16,142 bases of DNA from DASRVA01 sp035687745. Lineage in GTDB: Bacteria; Gemmatimonadota; Gemmatimonadetes; JACCXV01; JAHWKZ01. The stretch's first letter is position 1, and the number at the start of each line of letters is the position of its first letter. The stretch lies in NCBI GenBank assembly GCA_035687745.1, contig DASRVA010000034.1, positions 1 to 16,142 of the forward strand. The letters are read 5' to 3'. This document shows, one piece after another, positions 1 through 7,086 of the stretch. The position numbers and the translations under genes are program-made. Under the pieces are notes generated by a model. The model had not been told where the DNA came from, ran no database searches, and saw only the letters and a program-made list of their open reading frames with translations.

Positions 1-261
1 GTCGATCCCCAGATCCTCGAAGAACTCGATCTCCTCCAATCTGGAGTAGCTCACCCCGAAGGCCGGGCAGACGTTCACGGGCTGTTCGGTCACCTGGATG
101 ACGATGCCGCCGCCCACGCCATAGGCGTCGGGGCTTTCAAAGGATTCCCCGAGGAGCTCGACATCGTCGTTGTCTACGAAGCTGGCCGCGAAGTTCACCG
201 TTACCGGGCCACGGCTGTCGTAGCCGCCGCCCATCGAAAGCAATATCCAGGCCAGATTCAT
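1..261 (-). CDS. Outer-membrane beta-barrel-like protein, 5' part only (runs off the left edge)
   Basis: An uninterrupted reading frame covers 87 codons from an ATG at 261 down to base 1 and continues outside the window. The visible protein alternates hydrophobic and polar residues (VTVNFAASF, YGVGGGIVIQV, VCPAFGVSYS) with acidic turns between them, as in small outer-membrane barrel proteins; this is pattern recognition, not a firm family match. The start is doubtful. The ATG at 261 has no good ribosome binding site and gives only a short hydrophobic stretch (NLAWILLSM) instead of a clear signal peptide; an in-frame ATG at 234 is an alternative. The frame stays open for 15 codons upstream of the ATG before a TGA. 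A basic, signal-peptide-like start lies just upstream in a different frame (310-281), so the 5' end may be frameshifted. The gene is divergent from the exported protein at 392. Confidence 0.45.
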   Translation of the reverse strand, partial: MNLAWILLSMGGGYDSRGPVTVNFAASFVDNDDVELLGESFESPDAYGVGGGIVIQVTEQPVNVCPAFGVSYSRLEEIEFFEDLGID

Positions 262-377
262 GCAACCAGCAAAGCTGTCAAAATCTTGCGAACTTCGCGA
301 GCCGCCTCATCCCGGGCGCCGGCGGCGGGGTTTGGCTCGTGAACGTGACGCTCGATCCGATCGTCCACAGTCCAACC

Positions 378-382
378 GGAGG
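378..382 (+). promoter_or_regulatory. Ribosome binding site GGAGG deciding the start of the DUF1579-like gene
   Basis: GGAGG lies 9 nt before the ATG at 392. It selects this start over the upstream in-frame ATG at 260, which would add 44 arginine-rich residues before the signal peptide. Confidence 0.7.
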
Positions 383-391
383 TACCCAACG

Positions 392-931
392 ATGAGCCTC
401 GGAATTCCCGGGCGGCTGGCCGCCCTCACGATCGCGCTCTGGCCGGTCGTCGCGACCGCGCAGGAGCCCGAGCCGCCCGCTCCCTGCACGGCCGAAGAGT
501 ACCGCCAGTTCGATTTCTGGATCGGATCCTGGGAGGTGACGACGCCGGACGGGAACGTGGCCGGCACCAATGCCATCGACTCGATCCTGAACGGCTGCGT
601 CCTGCGGGAGCAATGGCGAGGTGCCGGCGGGATGACCGGGACCAGCTACAACACGTACGACCCCCACGCCGGCACGTGGCACCAGACCTGGGTCGACGAC
701 CGGGGCGGCTTCCTGCTCCTCTCCGGCGGGCTCGAGGAGGGCTCGATGGTCCTTCGGGGAGAGATGGTCGACGACGAGGGCCCGGTCCTCCACCGGATCA
801 CGTGGACGCCGGCCTCGACCGGCGAGGTCAGGCAGTTCTGGGAGGCGTCACGGGATGGAGGGGGTACCTGGAGCGTTGTCTTCGACGGCCGGTACGCGCG
901 GACGGACGCGTCTTTGGACGGGGCGGACTGA
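392..931 (+). CDS. Exported DUF1579-like protein
   Basis: The start chosen is the ATG at 392, which follows GGAGG by 9 nt and opens a clean Sec signal peptide (residues 1-24, hydrophobic LAALTIALWPVV, likely cleavage at ATA-Q). The mature part begins near residue 36 with EYRQFDFWIGSWEV, followed by GTSYNTYDPHAGTWHQTWVDD and a late WEASRDGGGTWSVVFDGRY. The FDFWIGSW opening and repeated Trp-containing strands are typical of DUF1579-like lipocalin-style beta proteins, whose biochemical role is not established. At 179 aa it is a complete single domain and probably periplasmic. It is convergent with the next gene (37 nt apart) and has no functional link to it that I can see. The domain assignment is from memory of the motif, so moderately sure. 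Confidence 0.75.
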   Translation: MSLGIPGRLAALTIALWPVVATAQEPEPPAPCTAEEYRQFDFWIGSWEVTTPDGNVAGTNAIDSILNGCVLREQWRGAGGMTGTSYNTYDPHAGTWHQTWVDDRGGFLLLSGGLEEGSMVLRGEMVDDEGPVLHRITWTPASTGEVRQFWEASRDGGGTWSVVFDGRYARTDASLDGAD

Positions 932-968
932 AGTCGGGGTGACGCGCTCGCAAAGTCGCGCGCGGGCG

Positions 969-1370
969 CTAGCGCGGGTCGGTTGTCTGGACGACCCGGA
1001 AGCTCCGTTGCTCCTCGCAGATCCGGACCGCCTCTTCGAGCGTCAGCGGGGGATCGTCGGGGTCGCCGTGATCGGTCGGCACCGGCATGGGGTGGGGGCG
1101 AACGACCGAGACCCGTGTGTCGTGCGGGGCGTCGACCGCGACGTCCAGCATCCAGTCGAACCGCTTGCCGGCCAGCCCCGGCGCCCGTTTCAGGAACTCC
1201 CGGAACTCGTCGTCGTAGACCTCGAAGACGACCCCGTCCTGCCGCGGATCGAAGTAGAACCGCGCCACCGTCATGGGCGGGCTCACGCGGCGATCGAAGA
1301 CCTGGTAGCGGGGGGGGACGCCCGGCCGGGAGGGCGGGCGCTGGACCTGGGTCGACATCCGTACGGTCAC
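969..1370 (-). CDS. Unrecognised 133-aa protein
   Basis: I do not recognise this family. The chosen start is a GTG at 1370, preceded by AGGAG with a 5-nt spacer (1380-1376); an in-frame ATG at 1358 is the alternative. The frame extends further upstream but would run through the divergent promoter region and the next gene's 5' end. The protein has a Pro/Arg-rich N-terminus, then a compact segment with FYFDPRQDGVVFEVYDDEF and FLKRAPGLAGKRFDWMLDVAVD, and an acidic C-terminal part (LTLEEAVRICEEQ). No signal peptide or membrane segment is visible, so it is probably cytoplasmic. The stop lies inside a perfect 10-bp palindrome (966-975). Alternating charged and aromatic residues argue that it is a real folded protein and not a shadow frame. 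Confidence 0.55.
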   Translation of the reverse strand: MTVRMSTQVQRPPSRPGVPPRYQVFDRRVSPPMTVARFYFDPRQDGVVFEVYDDEFREFLKRAPGLAGKRFDWMLDVAVDAPHDTRVSVVRPHPMPVPTDHGDPDDPPLTLEEAVRICEEQRSFRVVQTTDPR

Positions 1371-1412
1371 CTGGTCTCCTGAAGAGGGCTTGGCCCGGTT
1401 GTCGGGCCCGCG

Positions 1413-1428
1413 GTTGCGCAACAATATA
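1413..1428. promoter_or_regulatory. Possible divergent promoter or operator: palindrome plus AT-rich tract
   Basis: The 70 bp between the divergent genes starting at 1370 and 1441 hold a perfect palindrome GTTGCGCAAC (1413-1422) followed by AATATA (1423-1428), a rare AT-rich spot in this GC-rich DNA. Read leftward the tract is TATATT, a fair -10 for the 133-aa gene. Read rightward it would give a very short or absent leader for the lipoprotein gene. No convincing -35 is seen on either strand. Confidence 0.25.
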
Positions 1429-1440
1429 CGGGCCACTCCG

Positions 1441-2232
1441 ATGCCCGCACGCCGCCGCCTCCCGATCCTCGCTCTGGGCCTCGCCGCCTTTACGGCGTGC
1501 CGCGCGGACGTGTGGGTGGAAGGTCCGGACGAGGCGCGTCGGACCGTCGTTCGCGACGCGGAGGTCGACACCGCGTCCGCGACGGCGGACACGGTCTTCC
1601 GGACGGTCCACATCGACAGCGTGGCCGCGAGCTTCGCCTGGCTCGTCAAGCCCGAGCCGCGTCTCCCGACCCAGCGATCCTTTCCCGCGGGACCGACGGA
1701 GGCGGCGCGGCAGTTCGTCCGCGCGCTCGCTCAGACGGGGGCGAGCTCGGTAGGGGAGATCGGGATCGGGGAGCCGGGATACGATCGCGCCTTCACGTAC
1801 GTGCATCCCGAGATCCGCGGCCGGAGGACCGCCACGGAGTGGTCGGCCGGACTGGCCGGCGTGGTCCGGCCCGCGATCGTGCGGATCGAGCCCGTGCCCG
1901 CCGACTCGGCGCGCGTCTTCGCCGAGATCCTGGTCCTCAGGGACGTCGCCGGCCAGTCGCTCCTCGGCCTCTACTACGGCCACTTCGCCGCCGCGCCGGG
2001 CGACAACGGCTGGCAGGTCGCGGGGGCCCGCTTCGCCAGCGAGGGGTGGCAGGCCGCGCTCCGGCGCGGCGAGGCGTGGCGCTACGACCGCGCCGCGGCC
2101 GCCGCACGGTTCGTCGCCGAGGACTCGCTGTACGGGCGGGATCTGGTTCAGCTCCAGAGCGGCGAGTGGGTTCCGATCGGCCGTCCCGTGCCCTCGGTCG
2201 ATCTCACGTTCGGCCTCCCGGCGCTGCGCTAA
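1441..2232 (+). CDS. Putative lipoprotein of unknown function
   Basis: The start at ATG 1441 gives a basic N-terminus, a hydrophobic core and AFTAC, an acceptable lipobox with Cys20 as the lipidated residue. The upstream ATG at 1390 in the same frame would bury that signal and overlap the promoter region. No strong ribosome binding site precedes 1441, so a leaderless or weakly initiated mRNA is possible. The mature 240-odd residues show no motif I recognise. A segment around residues 80-190 (TEAARQFVRALAQTG to GLYYGHFAAAPGDNGWQV) could be a small alpha+beta domain, and GWQVAGARFASEGWQ resembles the closing strands of exported stress or assembly proteins, but that is weak. It is convergent with pheA, 13 nt apart, so the two 3' ends nearly touch. 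Confidence 0.65.
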   Translation: MPARRRLPILALGLAAFTACRADVWVEGPDEARRTVVRDAEVDTASATADTVFRTVHIDSVAASFAWLVKPEPRLPTQRSFPAGPTEAARQFVRALAQTGASSVGEIGIGEPGYDRAFTYVHPEIRGRRTATEWSAGLAGVVRPAIVRIEPVPADSARVFAEILVLRDVAGQSLLGLYYGHFAAAPGDNGWQVAGARFASEGWQAALRRGEAWRYDRAAAAARFVAEDSLYGRDLVQLQSGEWVPIGRPVPSVDLTFGLPALR

Positions 2233-2245
2233 AGCGGGGAGCTGC

Positions 2246-3166
2246 CTAATCCCGCGCGCGCCCGGCGGGGAACAGCGGCGCGTCCGTGCCCACCCAGTCC
2301 AGCCGCCCTGACGGATAGGTGCCCAGAATCCGGAGGAACCCCGCGCGACGCCCGAGCGCCCTGAGCGCCCTCCGCCCGGGATCGGCGGTCGGCTCGCCGA
2401 AGAAATCCACATAGAAGAGGTATTCGAACGGTCGCCCCCGGACTGGCCGGGACTCGATCTTGGCCAGGTCGACGCCGGCCTCCGCGAAACCGCCCAGCGC
2501 GCGGTATAGGCTCCCCGGCTCGTTGGTGACGTGGAAGACGATCGAGGTCTTGACCGGCCCGGTGGCGTCCGGCCGGTAGCAGCGCTCGATCCCCTTCAGC
2601 TCGTCCTCGGCGATCGAGAGCAGGAAGAAGCGCGTGTAGTTGGCCGGGTCGTCCTCCAGGTTCTCGGCCAGGACCTTGGCTCCGTAGTGGGTGGCGGCGC
2701 CGCGTCCCGCGATCGCCGCCGCGTTCGCCTCACGGCTCCGGATCAGCATGCGGACGCTTCCCGCCGTGTCGTAGGTGGCGATCGCATGGAGCTTCGGATG
2801 ACGCTGGAAGAACGCTCGGCACTGATCGAGCGCGACCGGATGCGAGTAGACCCGCTCGACGTCCTCCAGGTACGTGCCCAGGGGCGCGATCAGGCAGTGC
2901 TCGACCCGCAGGTAGACCTCGCCGAGCACGCGGAACCCGAACTGGAGGAGAAGGTCGTAGCTCTCGAAGATCGACCCGACCAGCGAGTTCTCCATCGGGG
3001 CCAGGCAGGCGTGCGCCTCACGGCGGCCGACGGCGCTGAACATCCGCGCCAGGTCGGGGGTGGCGACGACGTGGTGCGGCCGGTCCAGGAGCTTGCCGAC
3101 GGCCTCCTCGCTGAAGGAGCCCTGCTCGCCCTGGATCGACACGCGAATGGGTCGAGGAAGGGGCAT
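2246..3166 (-). CDS. pheA: Prephenate dehydratase with C-terminal ACT domain
   Basis: Converts prephenate to phenylpyruvate in phenylalanine synthesis, in the cytoplasm. The 306-aa protein is the monofunctional type: a dehydratase domain (about residues 7-185) and an ACT regulatory domain (about 205-285), with no chorismate mutase. Hallmarks are GEQGSFSEEA near the N-terminus, PMENS (57-61), SHPVALDQC (108-116), and the catalytic Thr178 in the TRF motif (NYTRFFLL). In the ACT domain, EPGSLYRAL (216-224) and ESRP (238-241) are the usual phenylalanine-binding signatures, so feedback inhibition by Phe is expected. The ATG at 3166 fits the family start, though the ribosome binding site is weak. 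It follows an aminotransferase gene after 113 bp on the same strand, consistent with a Phe-pathway unit. Confidence 0.93.
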   Translation of the reverse strand: MPLPRPIRVSIQGEQGSFSEEAVGKLLDRPHHVVATPDLARMFSAVGRREAHACLAPMENSLVGSIFESYDLLLQFGFRVLGEVYLRVEHCLIAPLGTYLEDVERVYSHPVALDQCRAFFQRHPKLHAIATYDTAGSVRMLIRSREANAAAIAGRGAATHYGAKVLAENLEDDPANYTRFFLLSIAEDELKGIERCYRPDATGPVKTSIVFHVTNEPGSLYRALGGFAEAGVDLAKIESRPVRGRPFEYLFYVDFFGEPTADPGRRALRALGRRAGFLRILGTYPSGRLDWVGTDAPLFPAGRARD

Positions 3167-3204
3167 GGGACCGTGAGTCTCGGGTTCGACCCGTGACCCG
3201 TCAA

Positions 3205-3290
3205 GCGCTGCGGACGGGGGCCATCGCGGGGGGCGTTCAACGCGCGTCATCGCGGGGGGCCGGGCGCGCTGGACGTGCGTCATCGCGGGC
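3205..3290. repeat. Imperfect short direct repeats between the aminotransferase gene and pheA
   Basis: CATCGCGGG occurs at 3222-3230, 3248-3256 and 3281-3289, each preceded by a related GCG-rich segment; GCGTCATCGCGGG is exact in the last two copies, 33 nt apart. The copies fill the 113-bp gap before pheA, and the last covers the aminotransferase stop codon. They probably arose by local slippage; no known function. Confidence 0.6.
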
Positions 3291-4449
3291 GGCCGAGCGT
3301 CGCGGCCAGCCGCCCGCCCAGCTCGGATAGCCGCTCGACCGGCTCGTTGCTGAAGACGAGCCGGACGAAGCGGTCGGCCGTGGGACCGCCCCAGTCGCGC
3401 ATCGGGGTCGCGGCCACCCGTCCGTGCTCGAGGAGGAGTCGGGACGCGGTGAAGGAGTCGTGCCCGAGCGACGCCACGTCGAGGAGCTGGGACCAGCCGC
3501 CCGCCGCCGGGATGGCGTCGTACCCCATGAGCGACGCCGAGAGGGCGACACGACGGCGCTCCCACTCCCTGCGGCAGCGGTGGAAGTCCTCGTCCGGAGC
3601 CCGCAGCGCCGCCCGGGCGCCGGTCTGCGAGATGCCGGTCGCGGTGACGGTGTTGTAGATGTGGACGCGGGCGATCTCCGTCGCGATCTGCGGCGGGGCT
3701 ACGACCCACCCGATCCGCCAGCCGATCATCCGGAATTCCTTGGAGACCGATCCCACCGTGACCGTTCGCTCCGCCATGCCCGACAGCGTGGCGGGATGGA
3801 TGACGGTCCGACCGTCGAAGAGGATCCGCTCCATGGCCGCGTTGTAGACGAGCCGGAGATCCCGCTCGCGGCAGAGCTCCGCCACCGCCTCCCACTCCTC
3901 GCGGCTCAGCACCGCTCCCGAGGGGATGGACGGGTTCATGAGGAAGACGACCCGGGAACGCGGCGTCACCGAGGCCCTCAGCGCGTCCAGGTCGAGCCGC
4001 CAGGCCGCGCCCTCCGGCCGGAACGGGACCAGTCGCGGGACGGCGCCGGCCAGGCGCACGCGGTAGATCATTCCCGCGTAGGTGGGATCGGTGAGGATCA
4101 CCTCGTCGCCGGGCTCGGTGAGGGCGAGAAGCGCGTCCAGCATCCCCTCGGTCCCGCCGCACGTCACGACGACGTCCGCCGGGTCGCACGGCTGTCCGGT
4201 CGCCTGGCGGTGACGCTCGGCGATCGTCTCCCGGAGCTCGAGCCGGCCCGTGAACGGCAGATAGCTGTTGTCCTCGTCCCGGCCGATCGCCTCCCGGGTG
4301 GCGTCGATCGCCTCGGAGGGCGGCGCGAGATCCGTGTCTAGGTTCTCGAGCCGGAGAATCCGGGGATCGTCTCCGGCGGCCTCGGCCACCCGGTCGATCG
4401 AGAAGCCGGGAATGCCTTCCAGTCGTCGAGGGACGAGCCTGCCGCTCAG
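3280..4449 (-). CDS. Class I/II fold-type I aminotransferase with altered PLP-site residues
   Basis: A 389-aa PLP-fold enzyme. Conserved features are the Schiff-base lysine in VGSVSKEF (Lys237), the following GWRIGW (Arg245), a phosphate-loop-like CGGTEGMLDAL (98-108) and the substrate carboxylate Arg363 in RFVRLVF. Three classical positions differ: NPxNPTG reads NPSIPSG (Ile175 for the Asn that contacts PLP O3'), and SDEIY reads YNAAM (Asn203 for the Asp that pairs with the pyridine nitrogen, Met206 for the Tyr). I infer a start at CTG 4449: the only in-frame ATG/GTG/TTG candidates are a GTG at 4584, deep inside the upstream CHAD gene, and one too late near 4391, while CTG 4449 has GGAG 7 nt upstream and overlaps the CHAD stop. 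Beside pheA, a phenylpyruvate- or prephenate-type transaminase is possible. Substrate unknown. Confidence 0.85.
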   Translation of the reverse strand: MSGRLVPRRLEGIPGFSIDRVAEAAGDDPRILRLENLDTDLAPPSEAIDATREAIGRDEDNSYLPFTGRLELRETIAERHRQATGQPCDPADVVVTCGGTEGMLDALLALTEPGDEVILTDPTYAGMIYRVRLAGAVPRLVPFRPEGAAWRLDLDALRASVTPRSRVVFLMNPSIPSGAVLSREEWEAVAELCRERDLRLVYNAAMERILFDGRTVIHPATLSGMAERTVTVGSVSKEFRMIGWRIGWVVAPPQIATEIARVHIYNTVTATGISQTGARAALRAPDEDFHRCRREWERRRVALSASLMGYDAIPAAGGWSQLLDVASLGHDSFTASRLLLEHGRVAATPMRDWGGPTADRFVRLVFSNEPVERLSELGGRLAATLGRPR

Positions 4450-5393
4450 GCCGAGGCTCCGGACGAGGCCCCATGATGACGCCAGGCCGACCAGTAGAGC
4501 GCGATCCGCTCCACGAACGCCTCCGGCTCCTCCACGTAGACACGCTCGCCGAGCGTCCGGGCGCGGGCGTGCAGGTCCGCGCACCGGCCGGCGACCAGGG
4601 TTGACAGCAGCTCCATCTGGGCCCCATTGGAGAACGGCGCCTCGAACCCCCGGACCGCGACCGCGAGCTCAGACAGGTCGTGGGCCTCCCCGAGCAGCGT
4701 GGTCAGGTCATGGAGCGTCTTCTTCGTCGTTCCGAGGTCGGCGGGCCAGGCGGGTTCGAGGATCCGCAGCTGGTACCCGAGATACTTGGCGCGTTTCCGC
4801 CAATCGTGGAAGCGATCGGGAGAAGGACGGGCGTAAGCCGCCTTCATCCGCGTCCGTCCCTGACGGTAGACCCGAAGGAGCCCTGGTCGCAGGGCGTCGA
4901 AAGAGCAGCCGTCGACCGGCCACTTCGCGGGGCCATCGTCGACTCCACGCAGCGCCGACAGGGCCCGGCGGCGGATCTCGCCGTCGGAGAACCCGGCCGC
5001 GAGCCGCGACCGGTCGGCCAGCAGCAGCTCCTCCATGCCCTGGAACGCGTCGTGAGCGAGAAGGGCCGGGTGCTGCTCGCGGAGGCCGCGCAGGGCCTCC
5101 AGCCGCGTATGGGAATCGCGGAGCGGAGCGAGAAGACGCCCCAGGTCGCGGTGGCGGGCGTTTTCCCCGGCGTACAGGACCTCCCCGAGCTGGCCGCGGG
5201 CGAGGCGCAGGATGGCCCGTACCTTCTTCAGCCGCTTCCGGACCTCGTGGATCGCCTCTTGCGGATCGGGTGGGCATTTCTGGAGGCGGATGGTCGCGGC
5301 ATGGATCTGCTCGACGGCGATCCGGCGGAGTCCCGGCCCCGGAGGCTCATGGTCCAGAAGGCGATACGGCACCGAGGGAGGGTACGCCACCAC
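4446..5393 (-). CDS. CHAD domain protein (polyphosphate-binding type)
   Basis: CHAD domains are helical, strongly basic modules known to bind polyphosphate, and are often found on polyphosphate granules. This 315-aa protein shows both halves of the repeat: AIHEVRKRLKKVRAILRL (47-64) with His49 and a cluster of Arg/Lys, and FHDWRKRAKYLGYQLRIL (195-212) with His196 and a matching basic cluster, followed by LLGEAHDLSEL. It has no CYTH domain, signal peptide or membrane segment, so it is probably cytoplasmic. The start is a GTG at 5393 with a weak binding site; the adjacent GTG at 5390 is equally possible. It is the first gene of a leftward unit with the aminotransferase and is divergent from Ppx-HD (97 bp apart), a neighbour that supports a polyphosphate-linked role. 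Confidence 0.88.
   Translation of the reverse strand: MVAYPPSVPYRLLDHEPPGPGLRRIAVEQIHAATIRLQKCPPDPQEAIHEVRKRLKKVRAILRLARGQLGEVLYAGENARHRDLGRLLAPLRDSHTRLEALRGLREQHPALLAHDAFQGMEELLLADRSRLAAGFSDGEIRRRALSALRGVDDGPAKWPVDGCSFDALRPGLLRVYRQGRTRMKAAYARPSPDRFHDWRKRAKYLGYQLRILEPAWPADLGTTKKTLHDLTTLLGEAHDLSELAVAVRGFEAPFSNGAQMELLSTLVAGRCADLHARARTLGERVYVEEPEAFVERIALYWSAWRHHGASSGASA
4457..4460 (-). promoter_or_regulatory. Ribosome binding site GGAG for the CTG start of the aminotransferase
   Basis: On the minus strand GGAG (4460-4457) is followed by a 7-nt spacer and CTG (4449-4447). The CTG overlaps the CHAD stop TGA (4448-4446) as CTGA, mimicking the ATGA/GTGA coupling used elsewhere in this window. Confidence 0.55.
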
Positions 5394-5455
5394 CGACCCG
5401 GGTACCAGTGCGCAACACTTCGTTCACAAAGCCGTCTCGACGCCGCAAGGGGCGG

Positions 5456-5462
5456 CTGTCAT
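5456..5462 (+). promoter_or_regulatory. Single CTGTCAT half-site before the ppx-type gene
   Basis: CTGTCAT is identical to one half of the E. coli Pho box and lies 29 nt before the ATG at 5491. No second copy is found 11 nt away on either side, so it may be chance. Confidence 0.2.
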
Positions 5463-5490
5463 ACTCAGGGGATCGCCGATGGGAGGGTCG

Positions 5491-7086
5491 ATGCCGCAAA
5501 CGCAGATCGAGCCGTTGACGCGGAGGGAAAGGGAGCCTGATCTGGCTCCCGGCTTCCCGCTTCGGGTCGGGGTGGTGGACATGGGGTCCAATGCGATCCG
5601 CGTGATGGCGGCGGAGTTCATCGCCCCCGCGACCTGGACGGATCTCGTCAACGAGAGGATCCCGGTCCGGCTGGGCCACAGGGTCTACCAGACGGGTCGC
5701 CTCGAGGACGACGCCATCAACGCGGCCGTGGAGGCGATGGAGCGGTTCGCGGGCATCCTCCAGCAGCTCGGGATCGAGCACTACCGGGCGGTGGCCACCA
5801 GCGCCGTACGTGAGAGCCGGAACGGGAGGAAGCTCGTGGAGCGCGTGCGCCGGGAGACCGGTGTCTCGCTGGAGGCGATCTCGGGTGTGGAGGAGGCGCG
5901 ACTCGTGCATGGGGCGGCGCGACACCGGCTGAAGCTGGGTGCCGACCCCTGGGCGATGGCCGATCTGGGCGGAGGCAGCCTCGAGTTCGCGGTCGTCGAC
6001 GCCGACGGCGTCCTGGCCAGCGAGTCTCACACGATCGGCGCGGTCCGGCTGCTCGAGCAGTTCGAACGGGTCGAGAAGCCCGGACCCTTCCACAAGCTGG
6101 TCGAGGATTACCTCGCCGGGCTCAGACTGATCAGCCTGGCCCGCTCGGACGGGGTGGGTGGATTCTACGCGACCGGTGGAAACATGGAGGATCTCGCCGT
6201 TCTGGGCGACGCGGCCGCCGACGAGGCCGGGGTCCGGGTACTCCCCGTGATGGAGTTGGAGGAGATCATCGACGAGCTGGTGGGCATGACCGTGGAGGAG
6301 CGGGTGGAGGTCCTGGGACTGCGGCCCGACCGCGCGGACGTGATCCTGCCGGCGGCGATCGTGTACGCGCGGATGGCCCATCTCATCGGGAGGGACGAGA
6401 TCCACGTGCCCGGGGTCGGTGTGAAGGAGGGGGCGATGCTGGATCTGGTCGAAAGTGTGACGCAGCGGATCGATCACTCCGCGCGGCACGAGCGGGACGT
6501 GCGCGCCGGAGCGGTGGCGTTCGGACGGCGCTTCATGTTCGACGAGGCACACGGGGTTCACGTGTCCCGGCTCGCCGTACAGATCTTCGATGGCGTGATG
6601 GAGCTGCACGGATTGGGCCCCCGCGACCGGGAGATCCTCCAGGCCGCGGCGGTCCTTCACGACATCGGGCAGCAGATCGGCTATCGGAGACATCACAAGC
6701 ACTCCTACTATCTGATCAGCCACGCCGAGCTCCCGGGCCTGTCCCCGGACGAGGTGGAGCTGGTGGCCAACGTTGCCCGATATCATCGCCGGGCGAGACC
6801 CACCACCGACCACGATCACTACGCCGCTCTGGGGAAGAAGGATCGGAAGCGCGTCAAGAACCTGGCCGCACTGCTGCGGCTGGCTGACGCGCTCGATCGC
6901 GAGCACCTGCAGAAGGTACGCACCGTTGAAATCACGCGGGCCGACGACGACGAGGTCGTGCTGCACGTCGAGGGCGAGGGGGATCTGGCGATCGAGCTGT
7001 GGGCGCTGGGGCGAAAGGCGCGCCTGTTCGAGAGGATCTACAACAAGAAGGTGCGGACCGATGATCGAACCGATCGAGCCGATTGA
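5491..7086 (+). CDS. ppx: Exopolyphosphatase / guanosine pentaphosphate phosphatase with HD domain (Ppx/GppA)
   Basis: Family members release phosphate from polyphosphate ends or convert pppGpp to ppGpp; the sequence alone cannot separate the two. The 531-aa protein has the ASKHA-fold Ppx/GppA part (about 24-325): VGVVDMGSNAIRVMA (26-40), ATSAVRESRNG (102-112), SGVEEARL (131-138, catalytic Glu region), MADLGGGSLEF (156-166) and VPGVGVKEGAML (306-317). A C-terminal HD-type helical domain follows (about 330-525) with VLHDIGQQIG (388-397), HHKHSYYLISHAELPGL and LLRLADALDREH (461-472). ATG 5491 follows GGAGG by 4 nt; ATG 5479, four codons earlier, is an alternative. It is divergent from the CHAD gene and overlaps the next gene by 26 nt, so it is co-transcribed with the kinase-like pair. 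Confidence 0.92.
   Translation: MPQTQIEPLTRREREPDLAPGFPLRVGVVDMGSNAIRVMAAEFIAPATWTDLVNERIPVRLGHRVYQTGRLEDDAINAAVEAMERFAGILQQLGIEHYRAVATSAVRESRNGRKLVERVRRETGVSLEAISGVEEARLVHGAARHRLKLGADPWAMADLGGGSLEFAVVDADGVLASESHTIGAVRLLEQFERVEKPGPFHKLVEDYLAGLRLISLARSDGVGGFYATGGNMEDLAVLGDAAADEAGVRVLPVMELEEIIDELVGMTVEERVEVLGLRPDRADVILPAAIVYARMAHLIGRDEIHVPGVGVKEGAMLDLVESVTQRIDHSARHERDVRAGAVAFGRRFMFDEAHGVHVSRLAVQIFDGVMELHGLGPRDREILQAAAVLHDIGQQIGYRRHHKHSYYLISHAELPGLSPDEVELVANVARYHRRARPTTDHDHYAALGKKDRKRVKNLAALLRLADALDREHLQKVRTVEITRADDDEVVLHVEGEGDLAIELWALGRKARLFERIYNKKVRTDDRTDRAD

Noticed and set aside
966..975. Perfect palindrome GCGCTAGCGC at the convergent gene ends, considered as a terminator
   Set aside because: It has no loop and no T-run, and 10-bp GC palindromes are common in DNA of this composition.
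646..2412. A 588-aa minus-strand open frame
   Set aside because: It runs across three genes on both strands, and its Arg/Gly/Pro composition has no domain pattern.
2246..4627. A single 793-aa minus-strand frame that could look like a fusion ending in prephenate dehydratase
   Set aside because: The part upstream of 3166 is a frame shadow of the aminotransferase gene (Arg/Pro-rich, low complexity). The real aminotransferase lies in another frame, so this is not a fusion protein.
5412..5428. GCAACA and TTCACA 11 bp apart before the ppx-type gene, considered as a Pho box
   Set aside because: The first unit is a poor match, the pair is far from the start, and it does not phase with the CTGTCAT at 5456.
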